A stretch of 64,000 nt of DNA, from the NCBI GenBank assembly GCA_907163375.1, contig CAJQUW010006273.1, forward strand, positions 62,001-126,000, written 5' to 3'. The notes under the pieces are model-generated. The model did no database searches, was not told the origin of the DNA, and saw only the letters and a program-made list of their open reading frames with translations. Each line of letters opens with the position of its first letter. Positions within the stretch are counted from its first letter, which is position 1. Below, one piece after another: positions 35,446-49,022 of the stretch. The position numbers and the translations under genes were made by a program. The DNA is from Prostheceraeus crozeri (lineage: Eukaryota > Platyhelminthes > Polycladida > Euryleptidae).

Positions 35446-37799
35446 CAGGGCTGTGGAGCCGGAGCCGAGCCGGAGCCTTAAGGAGCCGATGGTTTTGGTC
35501 GGAGCCGGAGCCGATTTATCACAAAGGCTCCGGCTCCGGCTCCGATAGTTTGAGCTTTGACATAAATCTAGAATTTTGAAAGATAGGCATCATAAAAAAA
35601 TTAAATCATTTGAAATCTATAGATATGTCTTCTATGTACACCAATTATCTGTCCTCCACGATATCTTTCTTTGCAGTTGCCGCCTTCTTTTGTACCGGTA
35701 TTATATGTATTATATTTACACACATGTGTAATATTTTTTTATTACATATGTTTCGTAAGACTAATTTCCATAGCTTTTAGTGACAACGTATTCTCCAAAA
35801 TCCATTAATTTGAAGAGTTGTTATATGCATGCTAACTAGATGATTGTAGATTCCTAGAGACAAGTCGCCAGTCATTTATGCACACATTTCCAGTTCAGTC
35901 AGCAAAGATAATATAGCTACATTTCTTGCGCAATGTCTTAAATCTAATACGGTTACCGTACTATGTAGGTTACCATCTATCGGTATGGCTACTGGCAGAA
36001 GCTGCAGGCATCTGTGACAATGCCAATTTCCTTAGATTGTATTGTAGGCTCTTGTGCAGTCCCCCCACCTACATTTTTCAAAACAATCGATTATTCAATT
36101 TGATCAATTTTGATTGGAGGGATAACTCTTCACACTCACACGAATGACCTGACTACAAGTCCTCGCATGGCTATGGCAATAAGCGACCCAGCCACTTCTA
36201 GTAGCGCCTCATTATTCTAAAGGTATCTCATTCACAATGAATTTCCTTTGACTTCAAAATTCAAAGGGTATATTTCAATGCGAAAAAACCCGAAAGCAAA
36301 TTACAATGTTGACTTGCTGACGAAGTTTGCGACCATGACATCGCAATTACCCACGTAGATTTTTACAACAGCACGGAATGCTTCACTCAAACTGGTGATG
36401 CTGAAACGGACATCCAATGGTGCTGCATCTTTTGACCAGAGAAAAAATGGGGGGGGGAGGACTGCACAAGAGCCGTATCGTGTAATAATATTTCCCCAAA
36501 TGTCATAGACCTGTGGATTTCAAGAATTTTCATTATTATTTTTTCCGTCTGTCAACACTTGATGTTGATATCATGCTGACTTATATGTAAACAATAAAAA
36601 AAGACTGAGACGCTCTCAATAAAGGCGCGTTTTGACCTCCCTTTTCTATTGTCTGTGACATTAAACCGCACGCGCATTCGAAAGCTAGCAAAGTTGGTAT
36701 TTCTGCTCGGTGTTCGCAGTCAAATTTTTATTATGCATAGCACCCTGCAACATACTGTGTGATACTCCGAGTTCAGTTCCATCACCCTAACCATCATCAG
36801 AGGAATAGTGGTAATGTGTTATACATAAATTGAATATAATAATATACATGAATCATTGATGAATTATTTAGTGCAACTTTACGCCATAATGAAAAATACG
36901 AAATTAATATAATGTAAGTTAGGCCTTAACTTATTAAGTATGCTGCATAGAATTACAAAACTTGTCCTAAATTAGATATTTTTAATTTTTTAAGTATAAT
37001 TTTCAATTGTACATTTCTAGCCTACACTGCAATGAGGCTATCTAAATTACAATTTCTACAGATGATGAGTCGTGGGCTACCCACCGATCATATTATTCAT
37101 GGACCAACAGACTATTGAATAAAGGCAATAACAAATAACAACAACAACCTAAGCTAGCCTATATACACTTTAATATTCAATAAAGCAATTGATATCTTTA
37201 TTGATACGGTATATTTGGCTATATAGCCGATACCCTTTCCGTGTTCGAGTAGATACAGGCCCTATAAGCCATTTAGAGGCATACGCTATCCAGTTTCATA
37301 TTCAAGCTTTGTTAAAAAGCTTATACTACTATTCGGCCCCTGTGACGGCTAATTAGGTATATCATCATCAATCATGTGGTCTTATTTAATGTAGCCTCGT
37401 AGTAGACTGATTGCAGGCTAGGCCAATTTATATTTAGCCAGTGCGGGAGATCTTTATCTAATTTAATCAATCCTGGCTATAACTTTATTTTATCTTTCAG
37501 AGATAGTCAATTCATGCAAAAATATATGACAAGTATGTTATTTGTCATTATATTAGGCTATTATCATTTTTATTATTAACTTCAGTCGTTGCTTGTTAAT
37601 GAAAACTAATTTGATGATTGTAGCAAGCCTCTAAAGGCCACACCGTTATCCAAAAAACCCGTTCAACGGATCCAGGATAACCAGCATAGATAGAACCTGA
37701 ATTTGAAGTCGGAGCCGGAGCCGGAGCCGAGCCGGAGCCTTTCACATCAGTGTCGTGGAGCCGGAGCCGATGAGATAACGCATCGGCTCCACAGCCCTG
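35446..37799. mobile_element. Non-autonomous hAT transposon
   Basis: A 2354-bp element with ends CAGGGCTGTGGAGCCGGAGC and GGCTCCACAGCCCTG, and a perfect 8-bp target duplication CTTTTAAT (35438-35445 and 37800-37807). An 8-bp duplication with CAGGG ends is diagnostic of hAT. The subterminal zones are strings of GGAGCC/GGCTCC, which suggests binding-site arrays. I find no BED-finger or hAT transposase frame inside; the largest ORF (35926-36147) resembles nothing. A run of nine or more G lies near 36448. The ends are intact, so it could be mobilised by a transposase from elsewhere. Confidence 0.9.
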
Positions 37800-40700
37800 C
37801 TTTTAATTCCTAATATAATATACCATTTTACCACTCAAGGTTGTCATGATGTGGAGGATTTGTAAATTACTTTTCTTTCTTCTGTATTGCTGTCACAATA
37901 AGCCAAATTCGCGTATATTTCTCCTAAAGTGCAAAAATTCGTGTATCTCACATGTGCTGGGTTTCATGTCAAGTTCATTTGATGAAATCGAAAGTGTATA
38001 CACACTGGGGATTTAATGAATGCTGAGTTACCACTCTACCTAAATATACTTACTCTATGATCTCATTACCGCAGAGTCCGACATAATCCTATTTGTAGCT
38101 AAATAACGCTGAAAATAATTAGGATGATATGTGGAAAAATGTGAAGGAAATTGACTTAATGCAATGCAATAACGCAAGGTTGTCTTAAATTCTAAGTTTA
38201 GGCATTATGCGCACATGAACAGAGAACATTACGTGCAGCAAACTGAGAATTGTTATATTTGGAAAGATGTAGCATGCATAGTTTATATTGAAATGTCAAC
38301 ATAGATTGTCTAATGAAAATTAGTAGAAAATCACAACTGCTTTCAAATTAGGTTACTAGGAGAACAATCAGGGTTGAAGATCAGACTTTTTACCTGACCT
38401 TCATTTTATTACTACATAAACAGTTAGCAATATTATGACAAAATGTTGACGAAAAATATTGTTCATCCTGGAATGACTGAAGTGGATGTCTTCAAAACTT
38501 TCTCTACATTCATTTGTTGACATTATCAAGATTCTTTTTCAATAATACACTTTTTACCGATTTACTTCAAAGCAATATACAGTATATATAGTAACGAAGG
38601 TAAATTTGTCAAAAATCAATTCTCATCAGTCCAGCGTATTACTGAAAATCAGTAAAGTTCAAAATTGAAATAATAATGTAAGTCCCAGTTTTTTTTGTAA
38701 GGTTAATTTTATTTATTTAATAGGGAATGGAGAAGTGGTTTCCGTGGTACAGTGCTTAGCTTAGAGATCTTCTGTTCTAGAGTTCGAGCCCCGAGAGTGT
38801 CATTTGAAGGCATTATAGTGTTCCATCTAAGGACTGATAGTGTCAGCACCGTCAAGTCCTCATTGGGAAAAACAGTGACTTCAAAGCTTCATTCAGATAA
38901 TGCATCCCTCGAAGTTTGATTTTGAGCATCTGCACTCTGCAAAGTCAAAAATGGTATGACTTTTCTTTGGTACTGATCAAATAGGATTGAGCTGCGTGAC
39001 TTTCGAGTGGTTGAAACTCTTAAAAAGGGAATTCAGTTACTGAGGCCAATGATGATGAAAAAAAATTACATAATGCGCGCATGTCTGATCACCAGGAATT
39101 GTTAATAATACGCTTAAATTATATTGCTTTTCGTAATCCTTCATTGTAAACTGGAGTTTTGGATAAAAAAGCAAATAACATTAGAATTTCAGGCAACCAA
39201 TCAATTGACTCTGCAATTGAACAATGAACAACTATCAATGAATCAATTACTGAACCAATCCTTCCTATTTGCGAATAAAAATGCTACATTTTCTACTCAA
39301 TATTTCTCATCCTAATACTCTCAAAGTTTCTCGTTAGTCTGAGCATGACCACGACTGCATTCATCAGCATGCAAAATATATTTTGAGATACCTCCCAGCA
39401 TTGTGTAGTCTGGAGGGCTTATTCACGGAGGATCACGCTAGGAGGCTTATCACAACAGCATTGCTCAGAATTACATGAAAATCCCATTGAAACATGTGTA
39501 GCATGCGAACTTTGCAATTATGATGTTTGCTTACTTTATTTTAGGCAACTTTACACTACACTAAATCCAAGATTTCGAATATCCAATTTTTGCTGAATTT
39601 TGAAGGTTTCAATTTTTTCCTTGGTTATAGATCCCCATAATTATTAGTTTGAAGACTGAGGTGACATTCAAAACTTTGGAAAGTAATTACTTTTGAGATT
39701 TAATTATTTTGAAAACCAAGAAATTTTGGCGTACTTTAAGAGTTTGTGAATTTTTATGGAAAATGCTCTAACTTTCCATACCATTCCCACCATATGGAAA
39801 GGATGCTTCACAATACCCAAATCAGACAGATTATTATCAAAGAGAGTTCCGTTTAATTTCAATAAGAAGAAATGTTAGATATTTGTTGATTGGAGACATG
39901 TAAATAAGGGCTAATCAGCATTAGCCAAAAATTCGACCTTTTCTCGATCTGGGTTTTGTTTTAACTTACTCAAAACTTATTATAGTTTTACGAATGATTA
40001 AAATAGCATTATGTCTTTGCATTTCATCTTACCAGACACAGAGGAGACAACTGACAGACCCGCTGAGCATGTTTCATTGGCTATGTTGCAAGAAGTCCAC
40101 AGACCAGAATGCCACCAATTAGAACTGGCATCTGAAATTAGAAGATCTAGTTATGGAATATGTTATGAATTGTGAATTCACAGTTTAGTCTTCGCATATC
40201 CTGCAGTCATCATTGTGCCAAATTCCCTAGTTTAAATATGTACTTAATATCGAATTTTGAATCATAAATGCGATAATTTACCGCTGATACCCTTGAGGAC
40301 ATGTGAATAGTCGAAGGGTTTGGCTGTATATATGTTTTCTTATCTTTTAATTTTTAAATGGATGCGAAAAATGCAAAGGAAAAAACTTGAACGAATTTTT
40401 ATTCAGCAAAAGATGAAAAATGATAAATGCATATACTTTTGTATTAATCAAGGTTCATTCAATTGAGAAAGATAGAAAATTCCCTTAAACATTTTGGAAC
40501 ATCTCACAAATTTGCAAAGCAGCACATAATAAGATATCACCAGAAATCATAAGTGACGGTTCACAATTGTTTACAATCTAGAAAATCAATGTCGTGTCCA
40601 CCAGCATGACATGTACTGGGTATATTTACAGCTCAGAATATTCAGAAGATCGCAAATATACACGTATTTAAGATAAAACGCATGTTTCAATAATTCCCAT

Positions 40701-40987
40701 GCGATGATGAAAATCATCCCAGTAACCATTTATAATAGAGTATAATGCTTACTAATTTAAATTATTAATTGAAGTAGTCCTAATGAGGACTGCCTCACCT
40801 AGTTCTATCGACCATTGAAGGCGCGGTACGCCGAATAACTTGCTAAACTTGTAACTTGAATAACTTAATACAATTATATCGACCGCAAAACCAAGGGGAG
40901 TTGCTTTTTTTCTTGATTTTCCAATATAAATATGATCTCCCGTCGTTTGGTGAAGTACAAAAAATGGAAAAGTAGAGGTGGATCATA
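37800..40987. other. AT-rich stretch, no gene
   Basis: I see only a tRNA-derived SINE head at 38734-38800. The rest is AT-rich single-copy-looking DNA without convincing exons. Confidence 0.4.
38734..38800 (+). repeat. tRNA-derived SINE head
   Basis: Contains an A-box-like GTGGTACAGTGCTTAGC (38745-38760) and a B-box GTTCGAGCCCC (38782-38792) with tRNA-like spacing, but the acceptor stem does not close, so it is not a tRNA gene. A SINE body may continue to ~39060; no clear tail is seen. Confidence 0.45.
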
Positions 40988-41200
40988 GAACTACAATGAT
41001 ACTACTACAACGATTACAAGTAAACTAATGCTACACTATATCTGAGACTACACATGGTGGATAATGGCAAGTGGACAATGGTAATAGTGGAAAAGTGGAG
41101 AGTGGACAATAGACGTAAACAATAGAACTACAATGACACTGTACTACACCGAAAGCAATCGAACATATACACGCTATATCTAAGACTTCACATGGAAAAT
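40988..41200. repeat. Diverged tandem pair, ~115 bp
   Basis: Two copies of a unit that opens with AGAACTACAATGA and ends near TAAGACTTCACATGG / TGAGACTACACATGG, joined by a GTGGA-rich low-complexity stretch (41050-41110). Confidence 0.5.
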
Positions 41201-41559
41201 ACTTTTTCTTCATTTGGATTTGTTATCGCCAGCTTCTTAATCTGCCTATAACACTTCATGGAATCCAACATTTCTTCATTTGTCTTCATCCACAATGGCA
41301 TGATTTAAAATACAATAACTTGACCAATACTTCAGCTACCGATTAAGGGACATAGAAGATAATACTGCATTCCGTCAGTCATCAGCAGGTACTCGTCTAC
41401 TTGTGTTTCGACCCCTAACCTGTTGTTGAAGAATTGAGTCCTCCCAACACCCTCCTAGAAATGCTTTTTGGGTTGTTGCAACTGAATCAGATTTTTTAAG
41501 TGTGTCACTGTACTGAAAGTGTAAGATGACTCGAAACTATGACACATGCATGCGCTTTG

Positions 41560-41973
41560 ATAGAGAAAAATCTGAAAACATCACTGAGATAGGAAAAATA
41601 GTCGTTCATCGCTTGAGGATTGCAGTAAATTCCTTTAAAATGCTCCGATTACGACGATTCCTACAGGTTCAAAGAATTCAGATAAATGTGTCCAAGTTTA
41701 TTTAATAAGTCCTTCTGATCATTATTGTTCATTATTAAAAAAGACAAAAGGCGCATTAGAAAGCGCTCAATACTTATCTGGTGAACTTGACATCGTCTGT
41801 AGGTATTTGCTGTGTGATCCAATTGTTAATTAAAGGTCACTAAACTTCTCACAATATGGCGCGTTTAATTAGTGCTGAACAGACTGCTCATTGTCCGATA
41901 ATTGTGGCATTTCATCAGCATTACATGCTACGATGTTTCCTTCGCAAACAGAGGAAGAGACGACCAGTCTAAT
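41560..41973. repeat. R1 copy C, diverged
   Basis: Same orientation as copy A. Shared words include GAGATAGGAAAAATAGTCG, GAACTTGACATCGTCTGT and, at the end, GAAGAGACGACCAGTCTAAT. It is more diverged than copies A and B, and its left end is eroded. Confidence 0.6.
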
Positions 41974-42143
41974 TCATGGATGGTTCATGCGAGTGTGATA
42001 GAACAGTTGGAGGCATAACACATAGATAGCTTCGTGCCAGGTCAACTTGCGCAGGTGGTTTGATGATGTATAATGTGCCAACAGTGCATAACGAGTGTTC
42101 AGTCAGTTCTATGAACTGCCGGCTTGCAACAGCTAAGAGCTGG

Positions 42144-43143
42144 TCATAAAAAGCGGACAACCTAAATTTTGATTCAATCAATTCTCGTGCTTTCTAACCG
42201 TGTCGCACACCAGCGTGATATGCATCATTCGAAAGATAGTATTCTCAGCTTTAAAATGAGTTATGATAGACCTGGACCTTTCTTTTTTTCAACCTCCTTC
42301 AACATATTTCACATTGCCGCAAAAGTACAAAATAGGCATGGTGAGCAATCAGCTGTCTCTTGTTTTGAACATTAGTTCACCTTATATGGTGTTTGTTCAC
42401 TTTTGTGGTAATGAGATGTTGAAGGCTTGAAAAAGAGTTATTGAGTTTATTTGAACAATTTGAACAAATGCGAAAACTTCTTTAGCATTTTTTCTCATTT
42501 CCTCTAAAGTACACAATCACAATGTAAGGTGAACGAAGGTTCAAAACAAAACAATTAGCAATGTCATGTCTTTGTTCTCTCACAGTGACTGCCGATTGTT
42601 TACCTTGATTGTTTGTGTACTTTAGCGGAAATGAACAAAACTGTTGAAGAAGTTTGAAAAAGAACTATTTCAACATATTTGGATGAAACTGAAATATTCG
42701 TACTCTCTACATCGCAAGGATTCTGAAGATATCAAGCATGAACATTTTTGATGAAATAGTGAGAATATAACATTTTCAGCCAAAGGAGTCACGATTTTGT
42801 GATAACTTCACGATATCACTGACTTTCTCCTACTTCAACGATTTTGATGACCAGTATATCAAAAGAGAGAGCTAAGAAAATGTTCGTTCTCCCCGTGCCT
42901 GATTCATTATCACACTCACATGTCTTCTTACTAAAAAATTTCGATTTGTAAATTGAGCGATTTTCATATTTTGAGCACTGCTCAGGAAATACAATAACGG
43001 ATCCAAGTCTATCACAGCTTATTTTAAAGCTGAGAATACTAACTTTCAAATGATGTATGGCACGTTGTTGCGAGACAGGATTGTGAAGCATGAGAATCAA
43101 TTGAATTTCAGCGGAATTTAAGGGGTCTGTTTTTAATAATAAT
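42144..43143. repeat. Foldback element M1, copy 1
   Basis: About 1 kb with inverted ends of ~140 bp. The left runs from TCATAAAAAGCGGAC, the right ends GTCTGTTTTTAATA. Shared blocks include GAAAGATAGTATTCTCAGC / GCTGAGAATACTAACTTTC. The interior has a second, smaller inverted pair around GTACTTTAGCGG. No ORF of note. Copy 2 is at 51585-52378. Superfamily unknown. Confidence 0.6.
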
Positions 43144-43180
43144 CTCTTTAGCACTAAAATTCAGTTAACTTGCCAATCAG

Positions 43181-43450
43181 TTGGTCAGATCAGGTGTGCG
43201 CAAGTTGGACAACGTTTCTAATCAAGATTTCATCCGCTATCTCAGTTTGAAAGGACACACACTAAAGGAGCTTAAAGAAAAGAAGTTCCGTCCTACACCA
43301 CAGTCAAGAAATGGCAACAGAATTCACTCGAGGAAAATGATTCCCCAATCTGGAGGACCAGTGACGGTAAACACAAAGGATGTGATCGACGATTTTCAGA
43401 GGATCATCCTTACAGATCGCCGAACAACCGAAAGGCCTCCAGCCTACTAG
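43181..43450 (+). CDS. Unrecognised 90-codon ORF
   Basis: A frame that opens right after a possible acceptor (CCAATCAG at ~43172-43179) and ends with TAG at 43448-43450. It is basic in the middle (LKELKEKKFRPTPQSRNGN) and acidic later (VNTKDVIDDFQRIILTD). I cannot assign it. It may be an exon of an unknown host gene or part of an old transposon; it lies between M1 and a LINE scrap. No function is proposed. Confidence 0.2.
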   Translation: MVRSGVRKLDNVSNQDFIRYLSLKGHTLKELKEKKFRPTPQSRNGNRIHSRKMIPQSGGPVTVNTKDVIDDFQRIILTDRRTTERPPAY

Positions 43451-43814
43451 CTCCTAATTTCACGATAAGTTTTGCATGTGACATGATTCAAGCGATTTGA
43501 AGTAGTCAAGTCAAGAGTAAGTGCGTCACGTCAACTCAATCGGCATTTCCTCTTCTAGAATATGTAATTATTTGCATAAGACTAACGTGACAAGACTACA
43601 TGTTGTGCATGATTGTGGCAGTTATGCAAATTGACTATTTGCATAAGACAAATAAGAGTATACGTTATGCAAGATTGTGACAATAAAGCAAATTGACGAG
43701 TGTATTTTTCTGATAAAAGTTGATTTCTTTAAATTATGGATACTATAGTGCTTCAAAAGTTTAGAAGTGAGAGGAGCTCGGGATCAGGCCGAATGAGATG
43801 CATTCAGAACTGGG

Positions 43815-44299
43815 CTAATGCTGGCAACTTTCCACAAATGTGACCTGTAGCAATATACTGTAGAACACAATAAACAAATGACACGGAGGATCATCAGGGA
43901 AGGTAACTACTTGAATATGCCGAATAGGAACTGAGTCACTGCCAGTTGCTTTGATAAACCCTAGCGTTTGAGGAGGATGAAATACATGTACACACACTGT
44001 ACATACACATCTAGTAGCCTAAACTCATTAGAAGGTATCGGATGATTACTGAGTTGACCAAAAAGCAGATTTTGAAAGATCGCTGCTTGAGAACGCAGAA
44101 GTAAAGACATCGTTAGGTTATCAGCCGCAAATGTTCTCATATCAGGAGGATGATATTTGGATTTCTTACCTGTGATCTTATTTGCAATCCACCACCAATC
44201 TTTGGCAGACATTAATGTTTCTGTCAAATTCTTTTCAGAACATAGAATTTCCTCCCTAATACTAGTTTTCAAATGGCTTAACACCGGAAGTTTCCGCAA
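43815..44299 (-). pseudogene. LINE reverse transcriptase scrap
   Basis: Two minus-strand frames read like the region before the RT fingers of a LINE: EKNLTETLMSAKDWWWIANK (a KxWW motif), AIFQNLLFGQLSNHPIP, then FIKATGSDSVPIRHIQVV (the KATGPDGIP-type block). There is one frameshift near 43980. No catalytic block is left, so the clade is uncertain. Confidence 0.6.
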
Positions 44300-44959
44300 T
44301 CAGTTCGGTAGAAAAAGTTGAAACAATTTGCTCCGTCAAGATTAAGATGACTTTTGTAGCTTGTTTGAAGTCTAAATAACGCAGTGAAACCAAAGACTAA
44401 TATAAATGGATTATTTACTAGTGTATATTTTGACTTGACCATAGCATGAATGAACTCGTACACCAAACCTTAATAGAATTTTAAGACTAGATACAAGTGA
44501 ATGAGAAGTGGATCTTGTAAAATATATTTCATCTGGAAGCAAATTACATTTGGTATCTGTGCTACTGATAACACATAATAGTAGTGCGAGACTTTGTAAA
44601 GCAAAAAGAGGAGCAAAATTTTCATGTGAGCACAAATTCGTATCCATCAAATTTTTTAAAAATTTTCAAGCACTACTTTTTGCTGCTATTAACGCATTAT
44701 GTGAGGCGCTTACTACCTATCTAAATAGATCGCAAAATGCACGGGTTTCATCATAAGTGCATAAGTCGGATATGCTATTTGTCTATTTTGTCCGGAGGAC
44801 TATCTAGCAATTTTCAATTGAATACACAAATATGTTGATAGCATGGATTTTAGTATGTTATTATTTCGAGACATTCAAAATAAAAGATGCTAGCCAGACT
44901 ACTGCCTCTCCTCCACACAGCAATTTAGAATTTACTAATTTCAAAACTTTTTGGTTTGA

Positions 44960-45020
44960 TCCTGCCAATGTTTGAACCCATGTATCCCGGATTCAAATAG
45001 CACTCTACCAGAAGGCCATT
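44960..45020 (-). repeat. tRNA-like SINE head, minus strand
   Basis: On the minus strand, TGGTAGAGTGCT (A box) is followed 20-25 bp later by TGGGTTCAAACA (B box). The spacing is tRNA-like but the stems are poor, so I call it a SINE head or tRNA pseudogene. Confidence 0.4.
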
Positions 45021-47044
45021 GTGTCTGCGCTATGGCGTTGAAAATCATATACATTCGCAGTTGATGCTGTATTTACTAGTGCCAGTAAAGTTGAAGTGAG
45101 TTGTGCTTATATAAAATTATGCAGAATTCCTCTGCAAATCAAATTGCAACTAAAAAATTAACGATCAGGATTGGGAGAATTCTTCCTTGCTCGATTGTGT
45201 TTGCATCAGTACTGGCCCAAAGATTTCCAAGTGTTAACGGCAAGTTTTTATGTTCCATAGTCAGACTTGAACCAATGACTCTCGGCGGCATGGGTTTTTG
45301 GGAATGTCGGTATCCTTTTTCTCCATCAGAAAATTTAACTTTTTTAAGGCAATTTTTGAATCGAAAGTATTCAGAACTGTTTTGAGTAACTGCTCATTAA
45401 ATATCAATAAACGATATTGTGCAGTGACTCTAGCTTTACGAGGAGACATTGAATACAACTTAATTGAGCTCTCTAACAATCAGCGAAGGCATGCATTTGT
45501 TCTTTCTCCATATCGTCAGCAAATGTCTACTATTCATCAATTGCGCATCCATCGAATGGAAATTTGCGGTTTTGAGAAAAATGTTGAAAGAAGCTTGAAA
45601 TAGAGTTGAAAATCAATCAGTGAAATTGAAGGAAGTTTGAAAATCAGTCGGTTGATTTATTGATAATCTGCTGTGACTGGTAATCAAGAATGATAGAGAC
45701 TTTGAGGATTGACCTCAAGTAATGTAATTAATTGGTCATGACGCATATTAAGTCTCCTTGAACTTCAATCGTTTATGTTATTGGAATCCAATGGTTTCAT
45801 GAAGTGAATTCGAGTCTGAACTTATTGATAATCAAATCTGGATAGGATTGGATCCGACGGATAGTTCGAAAACCAATTCCACCCAACTTCCACCAACGTG
45901 GTTTATCAGAGTTTTCCTTCTACATAGCAAACCCATTGCTTTCAGTGCCTGAAGTGGCTGTGAACTGAGTCTCCCCGGGAGTTACCCATCACCTACAGTA
46001 GATTATGTTATTCTGTGCTGTCTTATGCATCGTTCGGGACGATTCTTTGAAGCCTAAAATTTCAACACGAGATGAATCCCCACAACAATGAGCACGGATT
46101 ATGACATAAGTCCATAAACAAGCGAAGATGCGTTCAGTTAGGTAGCAGTTTAAGCACAATTACAGCAATTGTCTTTTGTTCATGCTTTCATAAAATGCCA
46201 ACCGTAAAATGTAAGATAAAAATTAATTACACGTTGCACAATACTTCCCGTGAAAATGAAATCAATCATGCACTTATGTGACGACAAGTTAATTTAATTG
46301 AAAATTGAGCTTTTCATGCAAACGATTGTTCCTGTCGCAAAATGAGATTTTTAATTATTCCTGCGCTCTATCTTGCATTCCGCATTTTTCCGTCACGATG
46401 CTATTATGTCACTCAATTCCTGCAAGAAATTAATGACATCTAGACGTTCACCTCTGAAATTCGAATCTATTACGTTCATCTGTCTCAGACTTCCAATGTA
46501 TAGGATGGAAATAAATTAATAGACTAATGAAAGTAGAAAGTAGTTACGCAATGATAATATGGAAATAATGTGCTGATTTGGCAGATGAGGCATGTGGTAT
46601 GGAACTCATGTCCTTAATGCCATCAATCAATCGATATTGTGACTTTTCATTTTTAAAGGGGCAATAACGAAAGAAGTAATTTTGAATCTTTAAATAACTC
46701 AGTCAAGTTCTTCATACTTCATACATGGATTTTCCAGCAGATTTACGGCTCGCAATGCAGCACCTTTTCCGCGTATTCACAGTTGAAAGTCACTTCTTTA
46801 GTAACGTTGGTCAGCTGCACATCCACTCGACTGTCCATATCCATTCATCGTAGCTTGGTCGGTCATACTCTTTTTGTGGCTGTTGTGGAGATCATCGATA
46901 GAATATCGTCAATGTTCAAAATCCTGACTTTTTTACAGCACATGCTACCAAGCACCTAGGTTTTCTAGCTATTGAAAAAATAATAGATTTTGATCGAAAT
47001 GCCTTGCAGACTATGTGTAATGTTAGACATTAAATATAGTCTGA
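45021..47044. other. No gene seen
   Basis: AT-rich. Overlapping short frames at 45101-45603 on both strands have no recognisable content. The stretch otherwise holds nothing I can name. Confidence 0.35.
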
Positions 47045-47465
47045 GAGTTACTGACATTTTCTTCCTAAATTCACGCACGAGCTTCTTATTATTTTTGATA
47101 TGTAGATTGTCATCCAACATCAGTAAAACGACAACTTTTAAGTTGTACCTCCAGTCGTCTTGCAAGTTACAGAGCCTCAAATAGCGTAAAATTCCATTTG
47201 TTTATGTAGATCCATGTACTTCCGAGTTTCATACAATCAACAACGCAATGATCCAGCATACATTTGAAAGCTCAAAATGAGATTTGTCATTTTTATGATT
47301 GTGGTTGCACTTTTAGGGCAGAATTTTCCATTATCAGGCAGAAAAACGACATTCCTCATTACCAGTAGCGTGACCGATTTGCTAATAAAGATAATGAAAA
47401 CATCATTGCAACCGATGTTATTGTCGCAGATAAACAAACAGTCTCTCCTGATCACAAAAATGATT
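47045..47465 (+). repeat. Repeat D2, copy 1
   Basis: About 420 bp nearly identical, in inverse orientation, to 52500-52920. The match starts near the ATTTTCTTCC word and breaks at AAAAATGAT. Both copies have short open frames but no recognisable domain. Confidence 0.8.
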
Positions 47466-48553
47466 TTCACAGAATTCATTGTAGGCACACATAGAGATCA
47501 GATATCTGTGCCATTGTCCTCTTTTGTCTAGAGAGGACAATAGATAACTATAGTGGCACCAGTCTGGACTCTGACAGCGGGTCTAGTTCAGGACTTCTCT
47601 GTCGTTATTTTGAGATTACTTCTGATGTAAATGCCGTACAACCTACATTTTTCACGCAGAGTAGGATAAGCTTGAGAGCTGTCACCTGCTTGAACATGAA
47701 TCACATTGAACCGTTAACAAAACCTGTTGACGACATGAAAGAAAATATTAAAAATTGATCTTCTGCCCTCATACTTGTAATTCTTTCTTCCATTTTTTGC
47801 ATGATTCATCTTCAAATCTGAATTCATCTGATTCATCTGAATATTCTGTTCTGTTCGGTAAGACTTCGCCTGACTAATTGTCCACAATTAACTGCGGGGT
47901 ATAATTTCAGTTACAATTCATTCATACGTTCAAATAACAGAGATATTGTTGCACACTGTTTGATACACATATTTCCAGTGTAAGTAAGTATTAAATATTG
48001 AAAGTTTTTCTTCTGGTGAGTCCACAGGCAGATTTGCAAACTATACAACATTGAATGACACATTCACATATGACTCGGCTTTGAAATAACATTGTCTCCG
48101 TTATGAATGTATTTTGGCGATATTCTATGTCCGCTCTAGATAACAGGAGCTACACGTTTTGATTCTTTATAAGATCTAGCAACATTTACATAGATCGGTG
48201 TCTGACCGAGCGGTTGAAATTGCCATCAACAAACAGCTATTGTTACACTTTGGCCATGCATATGCATTAACTGTGGTAGTTTCAGTTACATCAACATGGA
48301 GTTCTAAATCACTTGCATTGCGTCCTCATGTAAGTGCAGTTGATGCAATTTCACTTGTTTCAACTGCTGAATAAAGAAATACCATAGATATCACTTTCTT
48401 AGATAGCGTTCGAGCTCCTCACAGCTTGTGTAAGTTGTATGAAACACAGATGGCGTCAGACTGTCTGACAAGGTATTTCCACAGTTTGCACACGCTGAAG
48501 TTTGCATGAAAGGCTCTGTCTCAACACAATTTTGTGACGCTATTCTAACTTCG
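47466..48553. other. No gene seen
   Basis: AT-rich; a half-site-like word, AGATAGCGTT, at 48401-48410 precedes the recombinase element. Nothing else recognisable. Confidence 0.35.
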
Positions 48554-48581
48554 AACGCTATGACAGCGCTAAGATAGCGTT
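48554..48581 (+). promoter_or_regulatory. Candidate recombination site, left
   Basis: A 28-bp imperfect palindrome: AACGCTAT, 4-nt gap, AGCGCT, 2-3-nt gap, ATAGCGTT. It matches the right site in direct orientation with two mismatches. Arm length and total size are in the range of known tyrosine-recombinase core sites, but no assay or second copy supports this. Confidence 0.45.
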
Positions 48582-49022
48582 TTCTAGCGCTATAGTAGAA
48601 TAACACTGCCCGCCTGCATAGATTGATCTGTTGATTATCTGACCCAAGATTGCTATGGCTCGTAATTGCACATTGTGAATGTAACCGTAATTTCAACTTG
48701 TTCTGTTATCCAGATACGCTAAGATAGCGTTTCTTATAACATAGCTGATAATCTCTTTGTACAACAGCGAACACAATAGATTCTGTTGCCAGTCAAGACT
48801 TTCACTCCTAGTTGCGTTGGAATAAGGGAATAGACAGAATGAATGCCCATACAAATTCATAGCGTTGTATTGTTACTCTTTCATAAGTGTCTTCTTTTGA
48901 TAAAGCAGTTGCTGATTGTATTTGATATGAAATCTATTCTTTAATGATTGACTTGTTAATAATTCTCATCACTAATATATAAATAGGATTTCTGAATTTT
49001 ACCCTAAGCACATCTGATCACA

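Noticed and set aside
45250-45290. B-box-like word as a further SINE or tRNA
   Set aside because: Only a poor B box on the minus strand; no A box at the right distance.
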